Shown: positions 8,060 to 16,445 of the stretch, one piece after another
Position numbering within the stretch: the first letter of the stretch is position 1
Layout: every line of letters starts with the position of its first letter
Assembly: GCA_022842065.1 (NCBI GenBank)
Contig: JALHQH010000014.1
Location: 1 to 64,000, forward strand
From: Caldilineaceae bacterium
Lineage (GTDB): Bacteria; Chloroflexota; Anaerolineae; Caldilineales; Caldilineaceae
DNA length: 64,000 nucleotides
Direction: 5' to 3'
The notes under the pieces: model-generated
Told to the model about the DNA's origin: nothing
Seen by the model: only the letters and a program-made list of their open reading frames with translations
Databases searched by the model: none
Translations under genes and position numbers: made by a program

Positions 8060-10057
8060 TTAGCCACCACTTGCTGAAGGTATCGCTGCCACTGTCTCAT
8101 TAATCGCCGCAAAGTGCTGAAATACCCCTAACTGCTCGCCATTGCCCATCACTGCGACAAAATCGTCGGCGGCAAAGCGATAATCAGGCGCTGGATTGGT
8201 ATGGAGATGGCCATTGTGGACAATGCCAACCACCACCACGCCGGTCTGCGTCCGGATGCGCAAATCACCTAAGGTGTTGCCGACGAGTGGACTGCTTGGG
8301 GGCAGTTGTACCCAGTTGAACTCCAATAGATTGGCAAAGCTGCGTAATTGATGGACCAACTGGTAAGTGTCATGGACGTTATAAATGGGGGCATACAGCT
8401 CGTGGCGGGTTTTGTCTGTAAAGCGGTTGATCTCCGTAATCGGGATCTGCAGATGCAGCAGGGCCTGGCGCGTAATTTCCAGGCCGGCTTCTAATTCAGG
8501 TTGTACCACCTCGTAGACGCCCATTTCGTGCAGGCGGCGCATCTGCTCAATGCTACCGGCGCGCGCCACAATGTGGACCGCCTGGTTGAGCTGTTGCACA
8601 TGTTTGATAATGCTTTGGGTCACAATCATGTCGGGTGTAGTGATCAACAGCAGCCGCGCGCTGCTGATATGGGCTGCTTCCAACACCACTTCCTGGCCGG
8701 CATCGCCATAGATGACCGGAAAGCCGGCGGCCTTGGCGGCTTCCACACGGTAGTTATCCAGCTCGATAATGACAAAGGCGAGATCTAACTGTTGGAGAAT
8801 CTGTGCCACATGCGAACCAACGCGCCCGCCCCCAGCAATCACCACATGGTTTGCCAGCCCCCTACTGGGCAGATTAATGGTTTGTAATGGCTCGCGCTGC
8901 TGGCGTTGTTGCAGATGGGCATAGAAGGGGGTTGTCAGACCGGAGATAAAAGGGGTCAAAAACATGGTTACAATCGCCGTGGTCAGAATCAGCCCATAGA
9001 GTGACTCGTCGATTGAGCCAGTGCTCAAGCCAACACGCGCCAGCACAAACGAGAATTCGCCCACTTGGAAAAGGCCCAGTCCCACCGCCATTGGGATCAC
9101 ATTGCTATAGCCAAAGATCCGGCTCATTCCCCCAAAGATCAACCCCTTACCTACTGCCACTAGCAAGACGACGAGCAGGATCGTCGGCCAATTTTCCCAG
9201 AGAAACATGGGGTCGAGTAACATGCCCACCGAAACAAAAAAGAGCAGTCCGAAAAGGTCGCGCAGCGGAATAATATCACTGAGGGCTTGGTGGCCATAAT
9301 CCGATTCACTCAACACCATGCCCGCAATAAACGCACCCAACGCAAAAGAGAGGCCGACGAGAAAGGTAGCATAACCAATGCCCAGGCCAATCGCAGTGAT
9401 CGCCAGCAGAAACAGCTCGCGCGAATTCCAGCCAGCGATGTAGGCGATCAGGCGGGGCAGGACGCGCGTGCCGATAAAGAGCATCACCGCCAAAAAAAGC
9501 ACCCCCTTCACTGCCGCCCACCCCAACACCGGCAAGCCTTCACTCAGATCAGTCAGTTGGGGTAGAATGATCATCAGCGGGACGACGATCAGATCCTGGA
9601 CGATTAACATGCCGATCATGACGCGGCTGGAGAGGGTGCCCAGGCGCCCCTGGCTCATCAACGTCTTGAGAATGACCATCGTGCTCGAAAGACCAATCAC
9701 ACTGCCAAACCAGATCGAGGGTAACCAATCCCACCCCAAGATCTGCCCGATGCCAATGCCGAGTCCAATGCTTAAGAGCATCTGAATTGGTGTACCAAAG
9801 AGCGCGATATTGCGCACGGGCTGCAATTCTTTTAGGGAAAATTCCAATCCTAACGCAAAGAGCAGCAGCGCCACCCCAATTTCGGCCAGCAACTCAATGT
9901 CATGAATCTCACCGACCGTAATACCACCAGTAAAGGGACCCACAACGACCCCGGCAAGAATATAACCCAAAATCAAGGGTTGGCGCAACTGCTGCATAAT
10001 CAGTGCGCCCATCAGTCCCGCCACTACAATAATGGCAATATCGGCCGTAATTCCCAA
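8060..10057 (-). CDS. Kef/CPA2-type cation:proton antiporter with RCK domains
   Basis: 665 residues in the usual CPA2 order: about twelve membrane helices (residues 1-385), a Rossmann RCK-N (TrkA-N) domain beginning near residue 400 with [13 protein letters not shown], and a TrkA-C domain near 575-655. It should exchange K+ or Na+ for H+ under nucleotide control. Translation starts at a TTG (10057) with AAGGAT upstream; no better ATG is present. The final codons abut the next gene, which encodes a small membrane protein with a CxxC module. The product is full length with no visible defects. Confidence 0.93.
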   Translation of the reverse strand: MGITADIAIIVVAGLMGALIMQQLRQPLILGYILAGVVVGPFTGGITVGEIHDIELLAEIGVALLLFALGLEFSLKELQPVRNIALFGTPIQMLLSIGLGIGIGQILGWDWLPSIWFGSVIGLSSTMVILKTLMSQGRLGTLSSRVMIGMLIVQDLIVVPLMIILPQLTDLSEGLPVLGWAAVKGVLFLAVMLFIGTRVLPRLIAYIAGWNSRELFLLAITAIGLGIGYATFLVGLSFALGAFIAGMVLSESDYGHQALSDIIPLRDLFGLLFFVSVGMLLDPMFLWENWPTILLVVLLVAVGKGLIFGGMSRIFGYSNVIPMAVGLGLFQVGEFSFVLARVGLSTGSIDESLYGLILTTAIVTMFLTPFISGLTTPFYAHLQQRQQREPLQTINLPSRGLANHVVIAGGGRVGSHVAQILQQLDLAFVIIELDNYRVEAAKAAGFPVIYGDAGQEVVLEAAHISSARLLLITTPDMIVTQSIIKHVQQLNQAVHIVARAGSIEQMRRLHEMGVYEVVQPELEAGLEITRQALLHLQIPITEINRFTDKTRHELYAPIYNVHDTYQLVHQLRSFANLLEFNWVQLPPSSPLVGNTLGDLRIRTQTGVVVVGIVHNGHLHTNPAPDYRFAADDFVAVMGNGEQLGVFQHFAAINETVAAIPSASGG

Positions 10058-10156
10058 AAGTGTTATCCTTTGTTTGTTGTAAGTTTGTCGATGTGCAACA
10101 GTATAACTACCCTCAGGTAAAGTTACCGTAGGCTAGGCACAGTTGCCCCACTTCCT

Positions 10157-10274
10157 CCCTGTCATTCCGTTCATGCAATGGGTGCACCGCGTCACGACCG
10201 GCAGGGAGGAGGAATCTCGATCTGCCTATGCGGAGATTCCTCACTGCGCCTTGCTGCGTTTCGGAATGACAGGG
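10157..10274. repeat. Palindromic intergenic repeat, CGGAATGACA family, copy 1
   Basis: Thirteen-base outer arms (10157-10169, CCCTGTCATTCCG; 10262-10274, complement) enclose a second pair, GAGGAATCTC (10209-10218) and GAGATTCCTC (10233-10242). The same inner and outer motifs occur at 20514-20612. The element fills the 326-base gap upstream of the galactonate dehydratase gene. Just after it a TATAAT (10303-10308) is visible but has no convincing -35 box. Confidence 0.8.
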
Positions 10275-10383
10275 GTAGCCCTCGCACAAAAAAGTAGACT
10301 TGTATAATCCCCCAAGAGCCGGTAGACTGGGGTATGGTAATTCAAAAACCCGTAATATTGCAATCAAGATCAAAGGATAAACC

Positions 10384-11508
10384 ATGAAGATTACCAAACT
10401 GGAAACCTTCCTTGTTAAACCGCGCTGGCTTTTCCTCAAAATTCATACAGACGAAGGGCTGGTCGGCCTGGGCGAGCCGATTTTGGAAGGCCGCGCCAAG
10501 ACGGTCGCTACCGCCATCGAAGAGATGGCCCCCTCGCTGATCGGCAAAGACCCAACGCGTGTGGTCCATCACTGGCAATCCCTCTATAAACATGCCTTCT
10601 ACCGCGGTGGTCCGATCCTAACCAGTGCCCTCTCGGGTATTGACCATGCGCTGTGGGATCTGGCGGGCAAGGCGGCAGGGTTGCCCGTCTACAAATTGCT
10701 TGGTGGCCCCCTACGTGATCGGATCAAGGTCTACAAGGGAATTGGCGGCGGTGGCACGATTGAGGAAAATGTGCAGCGCGCCAAGGATGCAGTGGCCCAG
10801 GGGTTCCTGGCCCTGAAGACTGGCCCCAACGGTGGCCGCCCGGCGCGCATGATCGAGACGCCCGGTTTTGTCGACAATGTGGTGGAACGTTTTGCCGCGC
10901 TGCGTGAAGGAGTCGGCAAGGAGATCGACATCGCAATTGACTTTCACGGTTCGGTCAGCCCCCAGACCGCGGGGCTGCTGATCAAAGCGCTGGAGCCCTA
11001 TCAGCCCCTCTTTATTGAGGAGCCGGTGCAGTGCCAATATGTTGATGTCCTGGCCGATTTGGCGCGCAAAACCCACATTCCCATTGCCACCGGCGAACGC
11101 ATCTTTACCAAATGGGGCTTCCGCGAGATCCTGGAAAAGCGCGCCGCATCGATCCTGCAGCCGGATATCTCCCACTGCGGCGGCATCTTTGAAGCGCGCC
11201 TGATCGCGGGCATGGCCGAAGCCTACTACGCCGGCATTGCGCCCCACTGCCCCCTCGGCCCGATTTCGCTGGCCGCCGGCTTACACCTCGACGCCTCGAT
11301 CCCCAACTTCCTCGCCCAAGAGCACACTACCTTTGGTGCGGGTTATCTCAAAGAGCCCTTTGTCTTTAAGGATGGCTACCTCGAACTGCCCACCAAACCA
11401 GGGCTTGGCATCGAACTCGACGAGGAAGCCATGGCCGACAAGATCGGCCACGACTGGCGCAACCCCGAGAGCTATCACCCGGATGACGGCGCGGCGATTG
11501 ACTGGTAG
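10384..11508 (+). CDS. dgoD: D-galactonate dehydratase
   Basis: 374 residues of the mandelate racemase branch of the enolase superfamily, closely matching galactonate dehydratase in order and spacing of motifs. Metal ligands are Asp186 (DFHGS), Glu212 (FIEEP) and Glu238 (ATGER); the catalytic histidines are His188 and His288 (APHCPLGP). It should dehydrate D-galactonate to 2-keto-3-deoxygalactonate, step one of the De Ley-Doudoroff route. The C-terminus ends in the family-like DWRNPESYHPDDG segment. The next gene, 137 bases on, is a sugar isomerase/epimerase-like protein. No kinase or aldolase of the pathway is in this window, though an RraA-family protein lies 12 kb away. Confidence 0.93.
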   Translation: MKITKLETFLVKPRWLFLKIHTDEGLVGLGEPILEGRAKTVATAIEEMAPSLIGKDPTRVVHHWQSLYKHAFYRGGPILTSALSGIDHALWDLAGKAAGLPVYKLLGGPLRDRIKVYKGIGGGGTIEENVQRAKDAVAQGFLALKTGPNGGRPARMIETPGFVDNVVERFAALREGVGKEIDIAIDFHGSVSPQTAGLLIKALEPYQPLFIEEPVQCQYVDVLADLARKTHIPIATGERIFTKWGFREILEKRAASILQPDISHCGGIFEARLIAGMAEAYYAGIAPHCPLGPISLAAGLHLDASIPNFLAQEHTTFGAGYLKEPFVFKDGYLELPTKPGLGIELDEEAMADKIGHDWRNPESYHPDDGAAIDW

Positions 11509-11579
11509 GCGAGTGATACGTGATGCATAATTCGTGAAACGTAAACCGTAATTGTCGTGTTTTCGCACCTTTTGCGTCT

Positions 11580-11629
11580 TACACTTCACGTTTCACGCCT
11601 CACGCCTCACGTTTCACGTTTCACGCATT
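11580..11629. repeat. Short tandem CACGTTTCACGCCT-type repeat
   Basis: Five or six near-copies of CACGTTTCACGC/CACGCCTCACG run in tandem just before the ribosome site of the next gene. A looser version occurs at 53414-53450. It is low complexity, non-coding and of unknown function. Confidence 0.6.
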
Positions 11630-11645
11630 ATTTAACGAGGATCTC

Positions 11646-12491
11646 ATGGCAAAACGACAAACAAAAACAAAAGCTTCATCAACCCAGATCAAATATCTGT
11701 GCAGTCTGTGGGGGATGCATTTACCGACTCTGGAAGCCAATCTGCGCTTGATCAAAGAGGCCGGCTTTGATGGCGTCGAGATGGCTGCACCGTCCGACCT
11801 CGACAAACGGGGCGATCTGCGCGCCTTGCTCGATACCTTACAACTCGACCTGGTGGTGCAGCAACATTCACGCGGCGACACGCCCGATGAGCAGACCAAA
11901 AGCTTGCTGCAACAGTTAGAATGGGGCGCTGAGTTGCGCCCGCTACTGATCAACTCGCACACCGGCAAAGATTTTTTCGCGCTGAAAGATAATCTGCGCA
12001 TCATCAAAAAGGTCAACCAGCGCGCCGAGAAGTTGGATCTGCCCATCGTCCACGAAGTGCATCGCACCCGTGCCCCCTATAACGCCCCAGTGACGATGGC
12101 AATGCTCGACGCCATGCCCGAATTGCGCCTAGCCGCGGATTTCTCGCATTGGTGTGTAGTGCATGAATCGCTCATGCAGGACCAGCCGGAGAACATGGCA
12201 CGGGCGATTGCGCATACCTGGCATATTCATGCCCGCGTCGGTTTTGCTGAAGCGCCCCAAGTCAATGACCCGCGCGCGCCCGAATGGCAGCCCGCGCTGG
12301 ATGCCCACCTCGACTGGTGGCAACGGATTGTCGACGCCCGCCGGGCCGATGGCGCGCCCCTGGTCACGATTGCCACCGAATTTGGGCCGCCCAATTACCT
12401 ACCGGTGTTGCCTTATACCCGGCAGCCGGTCGCTAATCTGTGGGAGATTAACTGTTGGATGATGCGCTTGCTGCGTGATCGCTTTGGCTGA
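11646..12491 (+). CDS. Sugar phosphate isomerase/epimerase family protein
   Basis: 281 residues resembling the xylose-isomerase-like TIM barrel (AP endonuclease family 2) proteins. Family features are the opening LCSLWGMH strand, then the EAGFDGVEMAAP segment, a central VHEVHRTRAPY strand with acidic and histidine ligands, ADFSHWCVVHE, HIHARVGFAEAP and a late ATEFGPPNY strand, consistent with a divalent-metal site at the barrel mouth. It probably isomerises or epimerises a sugar or sugar acid. ATG at 11646 follows AACGAGG. It may be co-transcribed with dgoD, which supports a role in aldonate or hexuronate use. Confidence 0.85.
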   Translation: MAKRQTKTKASSTQIKYLCSLWGMHLPTLEANLRLIKEAGFDGVEMAAPSDLDKRGDLRALLDTLQLDLVVQQHSRGDTPDEQTKSLLQQLEWGAELRPLLINSHTGKDFFALKDNLRIIKKVNQRAEKLDLPIVHEVHRTRAPYNAPVTMAMLDAMPELRLAADFSHWCVVHESLMQDQPENMARAIAHTWHIHARVGFAEAPQVNDPRAPEWQPALDAHLDWWQRIVDARRADGAPLVTIATEFGPPNYLPVLPYTRQPVANLWEINCWMMRLLRDRFG

Positions 12492-12718
12492 TTAAGCGAC
12501 GGCCACTCGGTACAACTCAATACGCCAGCCGGTTACCCACTGTTTTGTCTAAGAATAGCGCTTACAGAAGCGGCTGCGTACTCCATGTATAATGTATGTG
12601 CAATGTTTGCATCAATAGTGATTCTTGGAAGTTCGCCTACGTCATGCCGCAAATGAGTGTGCTATGATTGTGAATACTTCTTGCAAAAATTTGCGATAAG
12701 GTTCCAATATAAGGTAAA

Positions 12719-12758
12719 ATGGGGTGCGCCTAGCACATTTGTGCTAGGCGCACCCCAT
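12719..12758. terminator. Perfect 19-bp stem hairpin ahead of the ECF transporter
   Basis: Arms 12719-12737 and 12740-12758 pair perfectly around a two-base loop (core GTGCGCCTAGCACA). There is no T-run on the plus side; on the minus side the stem is followed by ATTTT. It lies 48 bases before the cbiM start, within a 315-base gap. I looked there for a cobalamin riboswitch (B12 box) and saw none. A TATAAT at 12588-12593 lacks a good -35. It could be a terminator or an attenuating stem. Confidence 0.55.
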
Positions 12759-12806
12759 GCCCATTCATCTTGTTGACTCATTAATCCTAACTCACAGGGA
12801 GATCCT

Positions 12807-13793
12807 ATGACCTGGCAACTTTTCCTCACCGGCCTATCTGCGCCGCAGCAACTGCATATTCCTGATGGCTTTCTGAGCACACCTGTTTCCCTCGTGGGCT
12901 GGATTTTGGCTGTCGCCATCATCGCCTATGCCCTGCGCCAAACGCGCGAACAACTAGGCGAACGGCAAATTCCGTTATTGGGCGTCTTGGCTGCTTTTAT
13001 CTTTGCGGCCCAAGCGATCAACTTCCCCGTGGCCGGTGGCACGAGCGGCCATCTCTTAGGCGGCGCCCTGGCTGCCATCGTCCTGGGACCGTGGGCGGCC
13101 GTTTTGGTGATGACCGCGGTCATCGGTTTACAAGCATTGTTGTTTCAGGATGGTGGCCTGTTGGTGATGGGCTGGAATATCATTAACATGGGTATCCTCA
13201 CGGCCTTTACGGGCTATCTGGTCTACATGCTCTTTAAGCGTTTGTTGGGTGTGACCCAAACCAGCCTGTTGATTGCCGGGGCCTTGGGAGCTTGGCTGTC
13301 GGTTGAAATCGGGGCGATTGCCACTGCGATTCAATTATCGCTCTCTGGCACCTCACCGCTCAATATTGCGCTGCCGGCGATGTTCGGTGTCCATGCCCTG
13401 ATTGGGATCGGTGAAGCGTTGATCACTGTCAGCGCGCTGGCGCTAATTGGGCGCACACGGCCCGATCTGCTACGCCAGGGTGAGCAGTCCGGTGGTACGG
13501 CTTCGGCGGCTTGGGTAACTTCCGGTTTGCTGATTGCGTTGGTGGTTGCGGTCTTTTCGTTTGCGGCCTCTGGTTCACCGGATGGGCTGGAACGCGTGGC
13601 CGAGGATACAGGCTTTATTGGCACCGCGCTGGATCCCTTCTATAACATCTTGCCGGACTACACCATTCCCTTTATCGGCAATGAAACCCTCTCGGGTATT
13701 GCTGCCGTGGTGTTGGGGACATTGCTAGTCTTTGGCCTTGCCCTTTTGATTGGGCGGACGGTGCGTGCCCAAAGCGCTAAGAGCCACTCTTAA
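12807..13793 (+). CDS. cbiM: CbiM-type cobalt/nickel ECF substrate-specific component with fused CbiN-like end
   Basis: 328 residues. Residues about 16-215 are the CbiM/NikM membrane domain: the metal-site start LHIPDGFLS, then NFPVAGGTSGHLLGG with the second metal His, and six or seven helices. Residues about 235-325 resemble the CbiN/PDGLE module (SPDGLERVAEDTGF between two helices), so M and N are fused. It captures Co2+ or Ni2+ for the adjacent CbiQ and CbiO. ATG at 12807 has a good ribosome site (AGGGAG) but places 15 residues before the HIPDG motif; in characterised members the His is residue 2 of the mature protein. Trimming of this leader would be needed. Confidence 0.9.
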   Translation: MTWQLFLTGLSAPQQLHIPDGFLSTPVSLVGWILAVAIIAYALRQTREQLGERQIPLLGVLAAFIFAAQAINFPVAGGTSGHLLGGALAAIVLGPWAAVLVMTAVIGLQALLFQDGGLLVMGWNIINMGILTAFTGYLVYMLFKRLLGVTQTSLLIAGALGAWLSVEIGAIATAIQLSLSGTSPLNIALPAMFGVHALIGIGEALITVSALALIGRTRPDLLRQGEQSGGTASAAWVTSGLLIALVVAVFSFAASGSPDGLERVAEDTGFIGTALDPFYNILPDYTIPFIGNETLSGIAAVVLGTLLVFGLALLIGRTVRAQSAKSHS

Positions 13794-13798
13794 TCAAG

Positions 13799-13854
13799 CT
13801 AATCAATAGGTCGTAGGGCCACGGCATGCCGTGGCCCTACGACCTATTGATTAG
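13799..13854. repeat. Perfect 56-bp palindrome
   Basis: Two 28-base arms (13799-13826 and 13827-13854) are exact complements with no loop, centred on GGCATGCC. It sits between cbiM and cbiQ, inside an operon. It is related in architecture, not in sequence, to the 54-bp palindrome at 30040-30093. It could stall or terminate transcription, or protect mRNA ends. Confidence 0.9.
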
Positions 13855-13898
13855 TACCTCCAACCTTGCGCTCGATGCTGAAATGGCCAAATCGCGCT

Positions 13899-14681
13899 AT
13901 GCACATCCATCTTGATGACCAATATCAGGTCGGGACGACCTTTATTCATCGGCTCGACCCGCGCACGAAAGTAATTATTGCGCTCCTCTTTATTCTGACC
14001 GTCAGTTTAACCCCCTTCGGCGCGTTTGTCGGTTACATCGCCCTTTTCGCGCTGTTGATGACAACAACCGTACTCGCGCACATCGATCCCACGTATGTGC
14101 TCAAGCGCTCGGTGGTCGCTTTTCCGTTTGCGTTGGCTGCGGTGACCTTGCCCTTTACGGTGCCAGGTGAAACGCTGGCTACCTTGCCCCTCTTTGGTGG
14201 CCTGACCATTAGCCAGGAAGGTACGATTCGCCTGATTAGTATTGTCGTCAAATCCTGGCTCTCGATTCAGATGGCGATCATCCTGGTTACCGTGACACCC
14301 TTCCCGGCCATTCTCTGGGCCTTGCGCGCCTTGCGATTACCATCACCGTTGATTGCAATTGTCAGCTTGATGTATCGCTATCTCTTCGTGCTCTTTGACG
14401 AAGCGATGCGCCTGTTGCGGGCACGGGCGGCGCGCAGTGCGTCCCACGATGGGGCCCGCAGTGGTGGTTCGCTGCTCTGGCGCGGCCAGGTGGCAGGGCG
14501 GATGGCCGGTAGCCTGATGTTGCGCTCCTTTGAACGCAGCGAACGGATCTACAATGCCATGTTGGCCCGTGGCTACCAGGGCCAGTTGCTCAGCGTCGCC
14601 CATAGCCATTTACACCCACAGGATTTTGTGGTGGGCGGCGTGGCGGTGGCTAGTCTATTGATTATTCTCCTGCTCGCCTGA
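13899..14681 (+). CDS. cbiQ: CbiQ-type ECF transporter transmembrane component
   Basis: 260 residues from the ATG at 13899; upstream in-frame TTG (13866) or ATG (13875) starts are possible, but 13899 gives the usual MHIHLDDQY...HRLDPRTK opening. Several hydrophobic helices are followed by the EcfT/CbiQ coupling region (LRARAARSASHDGARSG and the later RSFERSERIYNAMLARGY, which contains the Ala-Arg-Gly signature). It transmits ATPase motion from CbiO to CbiM. No clear ribosome site precedes the chosen start, and the 56-bp palindrome lies just upstream, so expression may be tuned at this point. Confidence 0.9.
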   Translation: MHIHLDDQYQVGTTFIHRLDPRTKVIIALLFILTVSLTPFGAFVGYIALFALLMTTTVLAHIDPTYVLKRSVVAFPFALAAVTLPFTVPGETLATLPLFGGLTISQEGTIRLISIVVKSWLSIQMAIILVTVTPFPAILWALRALRLPSPLIAIVSLMYRYLFVLFDEAMRLLRARAARSASHDGARSGGSLLWRGQVAGRMAGSLMLRSFERSERIYNAMLARGYQGQLLSVAHSHLHPQDFVVGGVAVASLLIILLLA

Positions 14682-14694
14682 AGGCAGATAAAAA

Positions 14695-15402
14695 ATGCAT
14701 CATAAAATTGAAGTAGCCGATCTGGAATTTAGTTATCCCGATGGGCGTAAGGCCCTGCACGGCGTGACCCTGAGCGTGGCACCCGGCGAAAAAGTGGCGC
14801 TCGTTGGCCCAAATGGCGCGGGCAAATCGACGCTGATGCTCCATCTCAATGGGATTTTAGAAGGCAAAGGCGCAATCAATGTGGCTGGGTTGGCGTTGAA
14901 CAAAACAAACATGGGTAAGATTCGGGCCGCGGTTGGCCTGGTCTTCCAGAACCCTGATGATCAACTCTTCTCGCCTACCGTCTTTGATGATGTCGCCTTT
15001 GGCCCCTTGCACATGGGCTTGCCCGAACCGACCGTACGCCGCCGCGTGCAGGATGCTTTGGCCGCAGTGGGGATGCAGGGCTATATCGACCGCATTTCCC
15101 ACCACTTGAGCATCGGCGAGAAAAAACGAATTGCCATCGCCACCGTCCTCTCCATGCAACCGGAGATCCTGGTCCTTGACGAACCGACCGCCGGCCTCGA
15201 TCCCCGTGCCCGCCGTCAACTGATCAACCTGTTGCGCGAACTGGATATGACCATGCTCGTCTCCACCCACGACATGCCGATGGTCTCCGAACTCTTTGAA
15301 CGCACCGTGATCATGGAAGGAGGGCGCGTCGTTGCTTCTGGTCCCACCTGTGAATTGTTGGCTGATCAGGCGCTGTTGCAACGGCATGGATTGGAATTAT
15401 AG
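14695..15402 (+). CDS. cbiO: CbiO-type ECF transporter ATPase
   Basis: 235 residues with a complete ABC ATPase: Walker A GPNGAGKST near residue 41, Q-loop in VFQNPDDQLFSPTV (the ECF-type version), signature LSIGEKKRIAI (a variant of LSGGQ), Walker B ILVLDEPTAGLD and a switch His in STHDMPM. It powers the cobalt/nickel importer with CbiM and CbiQ and is the last gene of that operon, 13 bases after cbiQ. Directly after the stop comes a cluster of palindromes. Confidence 0.93.
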   Translation: MHHKIEVADLEFSYPDGRKALHGVTLSVAPGEKVALVGPNGAGKSTLMLHLNGILEGKGAINVAGLALNKTNMGKIRAAVGLVFQNPDDQLFSPTVFDDVAFGPLHMGLPEPTVRRRVQDALAAVGMQGYIDRISHHLSIGEKKRIAIATVLSMQPEILVLDEPTAGLDPRARRQLINLLRELDMTMLVSTHDMPMVSELFERTVIMEGGRVVASGPTCELLADQALLQRHGLEL

Positions 15403-15403
15403 T

Positions 15404-15512
15404 CCCCCAGCCTTAAAAGGCTGGGCTACCGGCAGTCGCCACTCCGTGGCTGTGCACTTGATTAGTCACGGAGTGACGGCCGCTGGTAGCCGTGGCTTAA
15501 AAGCCACGGCGT
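15404..15512. repeat. Three-hairpin palindromic cluster, TTAAAA-loop family
   Basis: Three hairpins in a row: 15406-15425 (CCCAGCCTT-AA-AAGGCTGGG), an ACTCCGTG/CACGGAGT stem (15441-15448 with 15467-15474), and 15489-15510 (GCCGTGGCTT-AA-AAGCCACGGC). The first hairpin type recurs at 20457-20475. It follows the cbiO stop directly and could end that operon. Confidence 0.8.
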
Positions 15513-15550
15513 GATCTTGTTAGAATGGCTCCCTTTTGTTAAGATCAAGG

Positions 15551-15579
15551 CGCAGGTAATTGCTACCTGCGTCTTTTTT
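15551..15579 (+). terminator. Intrinsic terminator
   Basis: Stem CGCAGGTA (15551-15558) with TACCTGCG (15564-15571), loop ATTGC, followed by TCTTTTTTG. This is a standard plus-strand Rho-independent terminator, probably ending the cobalt transporter operon before the epimerase gene. Confidence 0.75.
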
Positions 15580-15612
15580 GATCAAACCACACCGACCGAG
15601 AGAGCAAAACCT

Positions 15613-16362
15613 ATGAAACGCAAGATCCTGTTGACCGGCGCCGCCGGTCGCATTGGCACCTTTTTGACCAACCAGTGGAAAGAAACCTATGACCTGCATC
15701 TGACTGATGTGCGCACCCCACAAGAAACCTTTGGCTTTCCTTTTACGGAAGCCAACGTCGCCGATTATGGGGCTGTCGCCGCCCTCTGTCAAGGGATCGA
15801 CACGGTTGTTCACCTGGGCGCGGATCCGCGCATGGAAGCGCCGTGGGAGAGTCTGCTGCCCAACAATGTGATCGGCACCTACAACGCCTTTGAAGGGGCG
15901 CACCAGGCCGGCTGCCGGCGGATCATCTTTGCCAGCAGCATCAACGCCGTCTTCGGTTATCCGGCGGAAGTACAAGTTAACACGGGCATGCCGGTCTACC
16001 CGATCAACCTCTATGGCGCGACCAAATGTTGGGGCGAAGCTTTGGGCCGTTACTATTCACACACCCACGGTCTCTCGGCGATTTGTTTGCGTTTTGGCGC
16101 GGTCTCCGAGCGTCCGCACAGCACCAACTATGCCAATCGCTATGACATCAACCACGAGTACATCGATATCATCCTCACCATGGAGGATCTAACCCAACTG
16201 GTCACCAAGAGCATCGAAGCCCCGGCCGAACTCGATTTTGCCGTCTATCATGGCGTCTCGAACAACCGTTGGAAGCGAATTGACATCAGCGACGCACGCG
16301 CGGAAATTGGTTATGCCCCGGAAGATGACAGCTTTGCCTTTGCCTTGCAAAAGAAGGATTAA
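15613..16362 (+). CDS. NAD-dependent epimerase/dehydratase, uronate-dehydrogenase-like
   Basis: 249 residues from the ATG at 15613; the frame extends to 15511 but the upstream part crosses the terminator. It is an extended short-chain dehydrogenase: nucleotide motif TGAAGRIG (near residue 9), then VVHLGADP, ASSINAVFGY with the catalytic Ser region, and YGATK with catalytic Tyr and Lys. The short size and motif context resemble uronate dehydrogenases, which oxidise hexuronates to aldarolactones with NAD+, but the closer class (UDP-sugar epimerase-like) is the only firm call. Its position is consistent with the sugar-acid theme of dgoD. Confidence 0.82.
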   Translation: MKRKILLTGAAGRIGTFLTNQWKETYDLHLTDVRTPQETFGFPFTEANVADYGAVAALCQGIDTVVHLGADPRMEAPWESLLPNNVIGTYNAFEGAHQAGCRRIIFASSINAVFGYPAEVQVNTGMPVYPINLYGATKCWGEALGRYYSHTHGLSAICLRFGAVSERPHSTNYANRYDINHEYIDIILTMEDLTQLVTKSIEAPAELDFAVYHGVSNNRWKRIDISDARAEIGYAPEDDSFAFALQKKD

Positions 16363-16368
16363 AATAAG

Positions 16369-16397
16369 TTGACTAAGTAACATGACTAAGTTATACT
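16369..16397 (+). promoter_or_regulatory. Promoter with direct-repeat operator for toxin-antitoxin pair
   Basis: TTGACT (16369-16374), a 17-base spacer and TATACT (16392-16397) form a near-consensus sigma-70 type promoter 49 bases before the antitoxin. The spacer holds an exact direct repeat, TGACTAAGT, at 16370-16378 and 16383-16391, 13 bases apart. Antitoxins of the Phd family usually repress their own operon, so this pair is a natural binding-site candidate. Confidence 0.72.
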
Positions 16398-16445
16398 GGT
16401 TACCTGTTGTAATTAGTCGCACCTTCCCTGCTAGGAGACCGTCCG

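Noticed and set aside
11580..11629. CRISPR-like short tandem repeat
   Set aside because: The units are only about 12 bases and contiguous, without spacers, and no cas genes are in the window.
12492..12806. Cobalamin or nickel-cobalt riboswitch before the cobalt transporter
   Set aside because: No B12 box or NiCo-type core was found by eye; only a perfect hairpin and a lone TATAAT are present.
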